DNA of 64,000 bases from Trichoplax sp. H2 (lineage: Eukaryota; Placozoa; Uniplacotomia; Trichoplacea): contig NOWV01000175.1 of assembly GCA_003344405.1 (NCBI GenBank), forward strand, positions 100,654-164,653, read 5' to 3'. Positions 13,475 to 26,620 of this stretch are shown here, piece by piece. Position numbers and translations under genes: made by a program. Each line of letters begins with the position of its first letter. Within the stretch, counting starts at the first letter, position 1. A model generated the notes under the pieces. The model was not told the DNA's origin and made no database searches. It was given only the letters and a program-made list of their open reading frames with translations.

Positions 13475-14035
13475 AAAATGCCTGTTGAGAAGGATAGAGA
13501 CTATAGATGAAAGAAGAAATGGAGGAACAAGCCGAAATTATTGTTGCGAGTGAAATACCTGTAGAAGGAGAGAAACTATAGGAGTAACAAGAAATGAAGA
13601 AGTAACCTGAAATAGTGGTTACAATTAAAATGCCTGTAGATGAAGACAGACTGTAAGAGTAAGAAGAAATGAAGGAGCAAGCTGAATAGCAGCTATAATT
13701 AAAATGCTTGTAGATGAAGACAGATGAAGATATCAAGGAATCAAATTTAAATTATTGTTACAAATGAAATATATGTAAAAGAAGAGACTGTAGACGTAAG
13801 AAGAAATGTAACAGCAATCTGAAATAGTACTCACAATTAAAATACTTGCATAAAGACTGTAAATGGAAGAAGAAATGAAATGAAGGAGCAAACTGAAATT
13901 GTTTGTTGCAATTAAAATGTCTCTACAGGAAGAGAGACTAGGAATAGAAGAAACAATCTTAAATAGTTGTTGTAAACGAAATTTTCTGTAGAAGGAGATA
14001 GACTGTAGATGAAAAAAGAAATAAAGGAACAAGCT
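13475..14035 (+). repeat. Purine-rich ~85-bp tandem repeat, decayed Glu-rich peptide repeat
   Basis: About six to seven units of roughly 84-90 bp, strongly purine-rich on the plus strand. In the frame that continues from the eroded region just upstream, the first units read as a repeated peptide of the type EEMKEQAEIVV..PVDEDRL. In-frame TAA and TAG codons fall where neighbouring copies carry CAA or CAG (Gln). Later units are frameshifted. The two overlapping open frames on the minus strand here are by-products of the purine/pyrimidine bias. Best read as a minisatellite derived from a protein repeat that no longer encodes one. Confidence 0.65.
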
Positions 14036-16999
14036 TCCATTTCATTAAAAATCCTTGGAAAGCTTTTGTCAATAATCTCTATCAATCATGCTATACGTAC
14101 ATTACTCGAGAAATAATATCAATCTTGATGAATTTCTCCTAATTCATAAAATGATGTGAATACATTTTTAAAATAAAATTAATGTAGATTAATGAAAAGC
14201 GAAGCGAAGAACAAATTGTTGATGGAATGGGCATAAAATCCAATTAAAGGGATGTTAGATAGTTGGGAAGAATAAAATTGGATGATAGCGTGTCTGCAAT
14301 TACAATGAATGTCATTGGATGGATGTTATCGTGAAAGTAAATCATTTAAAAACTCTTTCTATTTTCTTCTGGTTTTACTACCCTTCACCAAAACATCCAT
14401 TTACATTTCTTTTACATAAGAATAGTTCATGTTTTCTAATAATGAGAGAATTTCCTATAAAGAAATGGACTGATCTTCTATTACTGTTCGTTAAAAATAC
14501 GAATCATATCATTCTTACTTAAGAATTACTTGTAATGTCATATACAATCATGACAGCAAGAGAATTAATCAGTTGTGATGATGAAAAAGGGTAGAAAGGA
14601 TGACTGTGAACATGGTAAATTACATCGTTTAATGATATGGTAATAACACCAAGTTGGACCATTTTTTCTCTGCTATTGGAAGAACCATCATGGATTTAAT
14701 CACTGGATTATTAATTCATTGATCCTTGATAATACATCAACGATCGACAAATTTATTCCCACCTTCACCATAATACGATGATTCCTTGTTGTCAAGGACC
14801 AATGATCAAATTTAATAAGCGTTAAAGTTGCTATTTTTTCTACCGTTGCTAGACAACATTTTTATTTTTATTTTAGAACCATTTTCCCATCTTGCACTTA
14901 GATCCATTGGACAAGAAATGAATCAAACTGATTATAAGATATAATGATAGTTTTCAATTTTGCCTTACCTACTGGATGGGTGATTCCACAGCACTATCTT
15001 GCTTCCACTATTAACATGGATCCATGCAATCGATTTAGAAATACAAGCAGTCGACACGAGATGATGGCCAATAGAAGAGAATCAACAGGGATAAAAGGTA
15101 GTAGTAAGATTGATTCTGTTTAACTTTTTCATTCAACGTATCAAAAGGCGGCTTAAAACATAACAAACTAAACAAGTCAGAAAACAGTAGCTAACTCAAC
15201 TGGAGATAATTGAATAACTCGAGCAAGCCTGTTCAATCGGTCTTACTATCACAACAAGTGCAGCCTTTTTTTCTTTCAGTTTCTTACTTTCTTGTGTATG
15301 TATGTGTATGTGTGTTGTTATTTTATTTGATTTACAGTAGAAGTATTTTGGTATAGATGGCAGACTTTAAAGAGGCAAGAGAGAGCTACACCAGGCATAC
15401 ACACATGTTTCACATCCTGTCTTTCTTTAGCCCGTCTACTACCAAAATAGGTAGAAAGATCAGCGCTAGGAATACATCGACTAAACCAACCTAAACATCA
15501 GATGGATAACAAGTTGAAATCAAGTAAAATTGATGCTGAATTGGTATACCAGTAAAATTGAATAAGTTAATTGTCATGCGATGAAGAGCAATGGTAATCG
15601 ATTGCATTGACATCAATACAGACCATGGACTCATTAATAGCTTGATGATTATTCTTCAACTCTATTTTCTATCCTATCCATTCTGTCTTGCTATTTTTCT
15701 ACCTGATTGATTCTTTTCTTTATCATTCGAGGATGGTAATAAATTAACAATGATGTATCTATTGTTATTCGACGTTGTTAAGGCGATCATCTATTGTATT
15801 AATAAAGATATTGTTATGTTAATGATCGTTATCTAGCGTACAACAATAGAGTAGAACAATAGATAAAATTAATTAGGAAATGATGATTCTTTTATCAACA
15901 ATCCTTGGCTAGCTATTTCAATGATGGTTATTCTATTCAAGAGTAACTTTTCTTTTGGTTTACATGCCTAGCAATAGGACAATAATGCAAATGCTTTCTT
16001 CTACATGGCGATGCTTGGAAATGGCCATCCTATTCGCTGGATTAGTGCAAGAATAGATCTATTCGATGGGACTCGATGACGTTGGATAAAAGATATCCAT
16101 TCTCTTCTTTCCAGTTAAGGTAATTTTCTCTTCCATTTTACTCTATTCAATGGTCTATTTGCAGTTAGATCTATCATCTTCTATTATAAATGTCAATTGT
16201 CGTTTGTTATCGAGATATGATTATGCCACACTCAGGATTCCATCCTTTCATGTTTATTTCTATTTACTTGATCTTATAGGATAAGGTTATAGTACTAGCG
16301 GAAACGCACTTTCTATTTCAGTCAAATCCAATGTCCAATCAGCTTTGATTGAGTGCTAAATGGAATCGGTGATGATGTTGAATCAATGAATTAATTCAAT
16401 GTTTGAATAGCTGAACAGCCTGCTATAATAGACGAATACTTATCGACTACAGTTGGTGTACATGTCTACGATACTAACTTGTCCACGTAGTTCGTTCTCT
16501 ATTTTGCCAGAAGTCAAACTCCATTGGAAAAGGCTACGAGTATGAACTTAAAGGAAAGGATGACTGTGTTTCTTCCATAACATCAAAGCCATGATAGTAG
16601 CTGGGCAATCGAATAACCATAGAGAAGATAGCTTTGCTTCGCTTGATAGTGGCTTTATAACATAGTGTACTACGTGTATTTAAAAAAAAACTGAGTTAAT
16701 TGATAGCTAATCCCTTAAATCGAAAATCCTGCTTGCTTAGATTAACTTATGCGGTAGCACTCGATGCACTTCTCTATATGAGCTCATATCCGTCATACTG
16801 GTAGGATATCGATTAACAACTAAAAGTACAGTGTAGTTTTGCTTCATTGATGACTATATAATCTCGTAAGAAAACTTGGGTATATTAATGGATAGAAATT
16901 TGAATCCACAGATGGGCATTTGTTCCTTCACAACTAAAATTAAGATAGAGATATCTATCGTAGTGATCTAACTTGATTTAGCAAATTGTGATGTGTTTT
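14036..16999. other. No gene seen
   Basis: AT-rich non-coding sequence with a short TG/TATG simple repeat near 15293-15320. No ORF with a family signature, no RNA gene recognised. Confidence 0.4.
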
Positions 17000-18000
17000 C
17001 GGCATGGAAACTTAGATGAATACTGCGGTACTGATGCGAAATTCCAAAAACCGAAAATGTAGCTTGATTTGAGTGACTGTTATCGAAAGAGACAGGCTTA
17101 AATGTATTCTAAATACAATTTTCAACCAAGGATAGACTATCCATAAACAATCTAAATGCATCTTCATCAGCTTGACTTTAACCTTATGGGGTGGACTCGA
17201 TAAATTTTTCTGTTGATAAATTCCAATCAATGAATGATCTGTCCGTTAATAGTTGAAAGTATTACTTGATTTGATGGATTAGCATCGAATAGGCCTAGTT
17301 GGAGTGGGTTTCTGAATAACAATTCCATCAGCAAGCAGGCTATCCGTTAATTTTAGACTCGGGTAACTTTTCTGTAGATAAATTCGGATCGATAGATGAT
17401 TTATCCGATAATAGCTGGAACTATCGCTTGATTTGATTGACTTGTATCAGACAGAACTGGCTAGAGTGGGTTTCTGAATAGCAATTTCATCAACGAACAG
17501 GCTATCCGTTAATTATTAACGATCGAAAATAGTTCTTAATTTGACAGACAGTAGCTCTACAGAAGTGATCGGATATATTCCTGTACGCTAATTTAAATCA
17601 ATTAATGCGCTATCCTTAAAAAACTGAAAGTATAATTTGGTCGAATAAATAAGACCGGGTAGGGCATGGTTAATTGTATTTCTGAATACAAATTGAAATT
17701 AGTCAATTGCTGACGGATTTAAATTTTTATTCAAAAATTCATTCAAGCCTAGCAACCAAGTCGTATTTTTAGTAATTCGTCTATAAATTATCTATTGATT
17801 TGAATTAGCTTACCGAAATATTATACTCAAATCTATCCACAAGAATATTGGCAATCAAACATAAAACGTACTTTCAGTTATTGAAACATGCATTGTTGAC
17901 TAAGTTCAATTTAAATTCAAAAACACATCCAAGTCTATCAAATCAAGGCGTACATTTATTTATTCTCGTATAAATTATCCAACGATTTGAATTCGTACAC
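17000..18000. repeat. Diverged ~165-bp tandem repeat
   Basis: The block gagtgggtttctgaata occurs at about 17302 and 17467, and the block aggctatccgttaatt follows both. A second block resembling gataaattc..atcaatgaatgat recurs about 162 bp apart (17217, 17379). Weaker copies extend on both sides, perhaps from 16.7 to 18.6 kb. Non-coding. Confidence 0.65.
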
Positions 18001-18879
18001 CGAAATAGGATACTCTGTTTATCCTACCTATAAGATCGTTTGTGTTCAATTATAAGATGCACTTTGATTGATTAAAAAATACCCTATACCTTCAATACAC
18101 TTGCCTAAACATATCTGCCAGTTTTTAACATAATTAATCAAGATTTTCGGTCCACACCTGACAGATTTAGTCAGAGATCACAAATCTGGCAAATTTGTTT
18201 GAACAAGTATCTTAAGTACCTATCCGCTAACAATTACAAGTTGAACTCAACTTGAGTGGACATTATTTGTATATAATGAGATATAATGGAGGTGTTCAGT
18301 ATATGAATGTTGAATGAACTAATCCACTAATCGTTATTTAGAAGGATCTTAATTGGATTGATAGAGTCTGTATATGCTTGTGATAATCCTTTTCTGGGTA
18401 TACCTGCAGCATAAATTTTACCCAATAATTAGTCTGATTTTATGATTTGGTTTAATTGACTATAGATGAATATGTAAGGCTAGTACAGTTATGATCTTAT
18501 TGGATAGGATATGTGTGTTATTATGTAAAGGATTTTGAATCGGTAGGTAGGCTATCCTTTACGACTAAATGAGCAATAGAATTTGATCAACTTAGACTTT
18601 GTAAACGAGTTCGGATTGGAGAATAGGCATCCATAATTTGAATTTAAACCGCTAGTATGATTTTTGATTTCGTAACCGATTATAAATTAAATAGTAATAA
18701 GTTAAATATGTAACTAAATAGTGCTTAAAAATTAAAACCTGCCTTAGAAACCGAAAATTTAGCTTGATAGGATAAATTTTTACTACTGGCACGTCACTCT
18801 AACAGCAGTAGATGTGATTCGATTCAGTAGACTATTTACCATGTAAATAAATCAAGCATGTTTGATTTGATTTGACTTA

Positions 18880-19300
18880 ATGGACTAAGAATACCATCAT
18901 CGATATCATTTTGGATAGTAGCTGTGGAAAGAAACTTGGTAACTCTTAGTCTCCTTCTTGAATAAGTTTGCAAGACTTTAAATGGTACATCGAAGAAAAA
19001 ATGGACAATCAATACCATACAGAATCAGCTTTTTGTCTATCGCAATTTTAAAGGATAGAATACTGTTCAGGTTCTATATTATTGCAATAATCAATATAAA
19101 GTATCTTACATAGAATGGAGCTCGATAACTCCAAATTTCATTCTTTAAACGATTGTACAATACTTTAAATTGTTTATCGCGGAAGAAATTATACCAAACA
19201 GAACCAGCTCTTTGCCTGCTACTATTACAGTATTATTAAGGATCCAGTACTATTGCAACAATCAATGCCTGAAATCTTGTTATTACACTTTAAAGTACAA
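18880..19300. repeat. ~190-bp duplicated segment, old
   Basis: The stretch with tggtacatcgaagaaaaaat and cagaatcagctttttg near 18980 is repeated in diverged form near 19168 (tatcgcggaagaaattatacc, cagaaccagctctttg). Copies are about 190 bp apart. Open frames over these repeats are not conserved between copies. Confidence 0.55.
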
Positions 19301-19479
19301 ACATACGTGTATTGGACAATTTGGGACATTGGCCGCAACTTATATCTATCTGCCTAATATATATTTATCCGTCAAGAAAGTTATAAAAGAAATAGTTGAA
19401 GGAATGGCTCGTATATTAAAACTGACAATTCGATGCACTTCTTTCATTAGCAATACTGTCATGATTTATTAGACTAACC

Positions 19480-21689
19480 GATTGACTTGAACTAGTATAA
19501 ATAAAATTAATTTTAAATTGTTACTAAGTAAATTCCTGATTACAGTAAATCAACGGAAAAGGATTCACATCCAAATGACATTTCATATTGTTATTAGACC
19601 GGATTGGAACAAAAATGATACAGAGAGCAAAACGTACTTCAAGCGTAAATAATAAAAGAATTAAAAAATAAATACATGAACGAAATAATGAAATGATCTT
19701 CAAATCAATAATAAGTTATTAATAACTATTGCAAGCCGACAAGATTTCGAATACAATGAAATAAATTGTGCTTATGAAAGCAAAAAACATTCATGTTTTT
19801 CATTCTTGATTGAAGGTAATTAAAAAAATTAACATAGGGTTACCGACCATTGTTGTTGCTTATGATTAATTGATTGTGCCAATGAAGTTTATAATTAAAT
19901 TATTTTCAGAATCATCGGTCTTCTTCAATTATTTTAAATATATTACATACCGGTAGCCGGTAGTGATCATACCTCTACTTTCTAAAATAGTACGACTACA
20001 GCTTAAGAATTGATTAAATCCCAAATTTGAAATGAATGATCATCACTCTTTCCTTAAACTGCCTAGGCTTCTAAAATAGTACTGATTAAGAATTTATAGA
20101 TTGAATTAATAGTCGATTTTGATAAGTATTGGCTACTTTTACTTAATAAGTCTAAAATTCAAAAATTGTTGACTAATTTTCGTAAAATACGTTCATCATG
20201 GATTTTAAAATGGCTATCGGTAGCAATGATTTTTCATGATCACACTTAAGTATCGAAATTTCACGATCAAAGTTCATGAATTAAATTAATTATAGATAAG
20301 TAGATGTAAATTTATCACTTTCCTTCATCACGAAACACGACTATGTTTCCAAAATGCTATTGACTAACAATTATAAACTAATCAAATACTAGAAATGCAT
20401 GTATTTATCATGACCGGATTTTTAAAACTGTTGACCTGCAGTCATAAATTGAATTAATGAAAGATTACAAATGCACTCTGATTATTCTTATTTCACGCCT
20501 AAGACTCTAAAACTGGACAGAATAAAGTCCATGAGTTATATTCTTTGCAGATTATAAATCCATGCTAATTGTTTTACAATCGGGCCTAAATTTTCAAAAT
20601 CAAAATGGGCCTGACTAAAAATAATTCCTACATTAAATTAATCCTACGCAGTTATTTGCTACTGATTTATTAAAGTTGTCCTAGTTCATAGAATGATGCT
20701 GGTTTATAAATTGAATTATTCCTATTCGCTACTAAACTATCTATCCATACTAGTCATCTTTATGTTACTATGGCAGAGTAATGCCGATTAAAATTTTATA
20801 AATTAACTTATTCCTATACAGTAGAAGTATATTCATGCGGCTCACCTTATTCTTAAATATGTTTCTGTTTCCACACCGTAATTTCAATACTGTGCAGACT
20901 AAAATTAAATTATTCTTTCTTTATTCGTCTATACTTATTTTTCCGCTATTATCGTGTTACTATTTTCCTGAAAACAGGCGACTAACTACTGTATCACAAC
21001 AAGATTCTATATAGAGGCATTCCTATCTTGTTTTGATAGATAATACAGCAAGTTATTTACTGATAAGCTGCTGTTACCTAGAATTTGCCTAGATATTGAC
21101 CTTGATGATTGCATGTTTAATTAATAATATTATTTTCCGTCATGATAGCGTTATTTTTTTTTTCTATGAATATACTGACTAACGATCATAAAAATGGTTT
21201 CGTAAAGCGGAACTCTTATCTTGATTTCAGTCGATAATCCACCTTACTACTCACTGATAAAATACTGTTATCTAGAATTTGTATATATATTTACATACAT
21301 AATTACATATTTTAAGAATATTATCTAAACTATAATTATAGTATAATTGATGCTTACGTCGCTAGACTATAAATTGATTTGCTAATAAAATGTTTGGCTT
21401 CGTAGTTTGGTCTACGAGAGTAGTTTCCGTGGCATCCTACTGATCTTCTATTGTAAATATTTAACCGTTTTTGAATTATCTCGTTAGTACATGTCGATCA
21501 ATATAGGCCAATACAGGGTTTATAGTTTTAATTTTACTCACACAGGCCTACGTGCATAGTGCTAAAATTCACGAATGGAATTGGATTTCCACACTATAGA
21601 TCCCTATATATATTTATTTTCTGTTATTATCCAAATATTCCTTTAAAAAAATTTAGAATACGAATAATGATATTATTCCATAATAGTAA
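19480..21689. other. AT-rich, weak repeats, no gene
   Basis: Very AT-rich. From about 19960 to 20930 there are loosely related segments around ttctaaaatagtac and tataaattgaattaat, suggesting another ancient tandem array, but no clean period could be set. No coding signal. Confidence 0.4.
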
Positions 21690-22200
21690 ATTTGTGGGTA
21701 CGTTGATGATTTTTCAGTATCATTTCAATTTTCATTAAGAATGCTGAAATTGATTACATTATTTGCAATGTTGTAAATATTCAATTGCGCATTGATCATT
21801 TCCCGTAATTATTCCAACATTTCTCAAAAATGTTGAAAAGAATAACATTATCTCAAATGCAGTAAATCCTCTTCGGTCACTTTCCCTATCCATTCCAGTA
21901 TTACTTAAAAAACATTGAAAAGAATGACATTAATTTCGATATCGTAAATGCTCATTGATCATTGCCCGCAATCATTTTAATATTGATCCAAAAATATTGA
22001 ATATAATGATGACATTATACTCAGTGTCGTTAATGCTTATTGATCATTTCCTGTAATCATTTTAGTATTGCTCCAAAAATGTTGAAAATATTGATATTAT
22101 TTTCAATGTCGTAATTCCTTATTGATCATTTTCCGTAATGATTCCAATATTTCTCAAAAAAATGTTGAAAATAATAACATTATCCCGATATGGTAAGTTA
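21690..22200. repeat. ~80-bp tandem repeat, six or so units
   Basis: The phrase ttgatcatttcccgtaat and its variants recur near 21796, 21877, 21955, 22040 and 22119, each followed by ccaatatt..tcaaaaatgttgaaaat and a cattat..gtcgtaa segment. The period is about 78-85 bp. Non-coding. Confidence 0.75.
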
Positions 22201-23320
22201 ACATTACAGGACGAGCAAGTAGTCAGATATGTTAAAGCGGCATGGATACCTGCTTATGTATTAGCTTAAAACAGAGAAAGCACTTTGTGATGTCATCAAG
22301 TGCAAGTATAAGAAGAATAGCTTCTTGCATGGATCAGGCATAATTACCGCAAGTCAAGCGAATATAACTGGTATAATAACTTTCAAAAAATTTAATTCTT
22401 TGAGGGCAAATTACAAAAGCAAGTAAGCATCGTCAATGATACCATCTAACCAGTTAATAAAGAAATCTGTCGTACACAAGGAAGATGGACAAGTGCGTCT
22501 GTAAATTATGTATCCATTTATATACACATGGAGTAATTCTACGGGTTAGAATAGATGACTTGGAATTTACATCAAGAGTACAATGGAATAAAAATCGTTT
22601 CCATCAGTGTCTATAGTGGCAATTAACTCACAAATTATATTTCATCGTGGACTCAAATACAAACCACATTAATTACCACCCAAATTATGTTGAAATAGCA
22701 AAAACAAAGGAGACGTCCAACATCTTTAACTAGTATAATCAATTACACTCTGAATATATGTTAATGTTATCGTGTCGCAATAAATTACTTTATTATCATA
22801 TTAGAAAATAGACTAAAACAAGAAAAATTACAACAATCAGAGAAAGAAGTAAAATATGATAAGAGGGTTTATGTTTTTGAAATCATAAAGTCATTCGGTT
22901 ATAATTTAATGTAATATCTGATTAAATCAACGGTCATAATTATGAATATTATCCGCTAAGCGTGACATAAGACATCAATTTGAAAATAATAACGAAACAC
23001 TTTTTGTGTGGTAACACTCTGGATAATTAGTAAACATTTTATATAAAAATGAATATTGTGCATTTAATAATACATAATAGTTGTGAACTGCTACCAAAAG
23101 TATTTCAAAGCTAGGATATTTACATCAATATCATCATGCTCTTTATTGCTAAAAATCTGATGGTTTAAATATAAGTTTAGCAATTGGTGAATGATTGATT
23201 GCTTGCGTCAATCAAGATTTCATACATTTTTATTAAACATTTCATCGGTGACAAGTTGGTTTTAAATAAAAATTATGCATTTGTAGATAGGATCATCAGT
23301 ATAGTATCATTTTGGGTGCA
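22201..23320. other. No gene seen (3' side of MSL2-like gene)
   Basis: AT-rich sequence 3' of the MSL2-like gene. I looked for a downstream exon encoding the CXC (Cys-rich) domain usual in MSL2 and did not find a convincing one. Confidence 0.35.
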
Positions 23321-23884
23321 TTAATCTAGTGTAGATAGATTTATTCTCTCTTTAGGACTTAAAGCATCTATCAGAAATTCTGTATCACCACGACGCTTTT
23401 TCCTATTCGATTCTTCATCCATTGCATCCATAGAATGGAAGATTTCATCTTCGCAGCGATAATCCTCTTGTATTTGTATGAGCAGCTGATTTAACTGAAT
23501 TTTGGTTTTTGCATTTCCAACTAGGTCATCGACGATGGCGCTAACATACTTGGCTAAGCAATTGAAGCATTTAACTAGACTTTTGCATTCCTCATCGACT
23601 GCATTTTCAAAACGTTCACGATTATTACAACTCTGACATAATGCAGTCTGATTTCGACCAGTCCACCGACAATGCTTACACACGTAATGACAGCATAATT
23701 TGGATTTTACTGGAAAGACCACCAATCTTCTACACCATGTGCATATCATGAGTTGCTGAAAGCGTCTGCAAGACTCTAACAATTCGCTGCAGCTGGTTTC
23801 CGACGGTGGTTGTGTTAATAACCGGCAAAGTTCAACGTAGACACTAACAGCTACGCTCTTTCTACTTTTTGCCATAGGAATCAT
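23321..23884 (-). CDS. MSL2: MSL2-type RING-finger protein (male-specific-lethal 2 homologue)
   Basis: A 187-residue protein with an N-terminal RING matching MSL2. The zinc ligands fit C48-x2-C51, C64-x-H66, C69-x2-C72 and C83-x2-C86, with the family's diagnostic HYVCKxC segment. After the last pair comes a region like MSL2's CxDYExFExN...LVxCYxKLCEYI, here ERFENA..SLVKCFNCLAKYV. In animals MSL2 is the E3 ligase subunit of the MSL histone H4K16 acetyltransferase complex, with MSL1 as its RING-region partner, acting in the nucleus. A basic RKKRRG patch near residue 162 could be a nuclear signal. The ORF is far shorter than vertebrate MSL2 (over 550 residues) and has no CXC DNA-binding domain. 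Either the gene continues in exons I could not find or this lineage has a minimal form. The start is the first ATG; a second Met lies at residue 4. Confidence 0.82.
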   Translation of the reverse strand: MIPMAKSRKSVAVSVYVELCRLLTQPPSETSCSELLESCRRFQQLMICTWCRRLVVFPVKSKLCCHYVCKHCRWTGRNQTALCQSCNNRERFENAVDEECKSLVKCFNCLAKYVSAIVDDLVGNAKTKIQLNQLLIQIQEDYRCEDEIFHSMDAMDEESNRKKRRGDTEFLIDALSPKERINLSTLD

Positions 23885-25099
23885 TTTTGGTACATGACTA
23901 ATTGTGACGGTTGGGAGTCAATGCTGGGCTAGTACGATAATAATGCTGCCTTGAGATGTTGTTGGCAATCCAGTTAATGATCTGTAATAGAATGAATTCA
24001 ATTCAAATAGGGTTGAGGTTATCAGAAGGTTATTAAAACAGTCCATTATAGCCTAGCTAATTACTCATTCTAACTTTAGCTTTGATATTTTAATAAAAAT
24101 ATTATGCTATTTGTAAAGTAGGTTAGTCATGATTGTCTATTTTATTGAAAGCAGTTATCAGTACAAGAATTATTGTAGGGCTACTTTAACCCTTTAAGAA
24201 GTGGTACTGAATATCATCAAGTACAACAATATACGAGTACTATTGTTGATTAGATTCAACTCGGACTTCATCGCGTAGGTACTTAGCCATTCCTGCGAAT
24301 TTTGATATCTTTAAAAAAGGCCAATGAGCTCTTAGCATCATGGCTTCCATCGACTAAGCACTGTACTGTATATGAACAAGTGTGTTGCGTGTAGAATCCA
24401 TTCGATTTTTAGTAGCTAGTATACAGTAAGTTGTAGTTCTATCAAGCAGAATGATTGCGAATTTCCAAGGGGGCAACATCTCATGGTAGTGAATGACAAA
24501 TTGTTGATTACCAATAAACAGATGTAGAGAATGGGTTTTGTAGCCTCTTCTCATCTGCGATTTCTTTAGTAAAGATAGCCGACTATTCTACGTTACATGG
24601 TGCTCACTTCCTACAGTATTACTTTTATCATCCATTACACTACAGGGAATTAGCAGAAGTCGCTGTACTGATCTATTTCTTATCCATCACTTTAAATGTC
24701 GTTTTTCATTTAGACGATACTACAGTATGCTAGACTATAGCTATAGTATTTATTGAATCATACTACGATACAGGCTCTTCGAGAAGATAAGAGAATCACT
24801 CGATCAGTTCCCTTGCTCTACTTATTGGGGACCTTATAGCGATAGGCAAGATTGTGGTGATTTCAGTCAATGCATAAAATTAGAAAGTTACTCCATTGAT
24901 GACACAGTTTACGTAGCGGATTCAACTTGCAAGTCAAGAAGGTAGAACAAAGTTGATCGCCTTACAGCCACTCCGAGCTCCAAGTCTACTCCAATGGTAG
25001 CACTCATCGTATCCAAAGTAGGAAGAAAATAGACTCAAGTTCAAGTATACTGTTGGATGAGTCGAAAGACTTTATTCAACCGATCCAGGTAGAATTATC
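23885..25099. other. No gene seen
   Basis: Upstream side of the MSL2-like gene, presumably with its promoter. Small ORFs such as the one at 24354-24554 on the minus strand carry no recognisable domain. Confidence 0.35.
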
Positions 25100-26620
25100 T
25101 CACGCAGTAGCTTACCATCATGGCAATATCAGTAGCAATTGATTGACTGTGAATCAATATCTCTATTCGATCCTAGTTGAATCTAGTGGACTATCATGTC
25201 AGCAAGTTTGACTATTTGAAGTGATACTGCAGTACTTAAGAGTAATGCCATTTCCGATTGATCCTAATTCAATCTGCAATGGCGTTAGCTACCATGACAG
25301 TCAGCCCTATGATTTGAACTAATAGCGTGCAAACTATCTTGGATCGATTTTCGTTTCATTTGCGTAGGTAGTGGCTATCACGACAGTCCATTCGATGATT
25401 TGAACGAATAGTGTGTAAAATATGCAATCGATCCTAATTGAATCTGTATTGGCGTTGACTATGATGACAGTCAGCTACAAGGCTTGAGCTAACAGTGAGT
25501 AAACTATCTCCAATCGATCTTCGTTCAATCTTAGCTATGATGATTTAAACTGAGGGTGAGTCAATTATCTTCGATTGATCTCTGTTCAATCTTAGCTACT
25601 ACGACAGTCAGTTTGATGATTTGAACGAAGAGTGTGTAAAATATGCGATCGATCTTCGTTGAATCTGCATTGGTGTTGACTATGATGACAATTAGCTACA
25701 AGGCTTGAGCTAAAACAGTGAGTAAACTATCTGTAATCGATCTTTGTTCAATCTTAGCTATGATGACAATCAGTTTGATGATTTAAACTGAGGGTGAGAC
25801 AATTATCTTCGATTGATCTCTGTTCAATCTTAGCTACTACGACAGTCAGTTTGATGATTTGAACGAAGAGTGAGTAAAATATGCGATCGATCTTCGTTGA
25901 ATCTGCATTGGCGTTGACTATGATGACAATTAGCTACAAGGCTTGAGCTAAAACAGTGAGTAAACTATCTGTAATCGATCTTTGTTCAATCTTAGCTATG
26001 ATGACAATCAGTTTGATGATTTAAACTGAGGGTGAGTCAATTATCTTAGCTACTACGACAGTCAGTTTGATGATTTAAACGAAGAGTGTGTAAAATATGC
26101 GATCGATCCTCGTTGAATCTGCATTAGCGTTGACTATCATAACCGTCATCTATATGACTTGAACGAACAGTGAGTAAACTATCTCTAATCGATCTTTGTT
26201 CAATGTTAGCTATCACAACTGTCCGTTCTCTAATTTGAACGAACAGTGAGTAAAATAACAAATTCATCCTAGTTGAATCTGCATTGGTGTTGACTATTAC
26301 AACAGCAAATTCGATGATGTTCACCAGTAGTAAGTAAACTATCTCCAATCGATCTTGGTTCAAAACTACGTTGGCGGTGGCTATTCCAACAGTTAGTTTG
26401 AATCATTTGAACTAAGAGTGAGTAAAATATCCGGATCGAGTTCAATCGTTGAATCTGCATAGGTGTTGACTATCATCCATGGTGAGTCAACTATTTGCGA
26501 TCAATTGTAGCCCAATGTGCGTTGATGATAACAATCAGTGAGATGATTTAAACTAATGGTGAGTAAAGTATCTGCAATCGATCTTGTTTGAAACTGTATC
26601 TCATTCAATATCACCACAGT
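25100..26620. repeat. Higher-order satellite: ~236-bp trimer of ~75-87-bp monomers
   Basis: Monomers begin with variants of atcgatcttcgttgaatct and contain gatgacagtcag and gatttgaacgaa..gtgagtaaa. Monomer starts lie near 25426, 25516, 25577, 25649, 25736, 25812, 25885, 25975, 26101 and 26188. Every third monomer is far more alike than adjacent ones: 25649 and 25885 are 236 bp apart, 25736 and 25975 are 239 bp apart. The edges are more diverged. Open frames on the minus strand (26124-26460) come from the repeat. Confidence 0.88.

Noticed and set aside
13473-14032. Two overlapping Ser/Tyr-rich ORFs on the minus strand (87 and 99 residues)
   Set aside because: They arise from the purine-rich tandem repeat, whose complement has few stop codons; the plus-strand frame is the more protein-like one.
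25100-26620. Possible CRISPR array or regulatory repeat cluster
   Set aside because: No constant repeat separated by unique spacers, and the genomic context is animal; it is a higher-order satellite.
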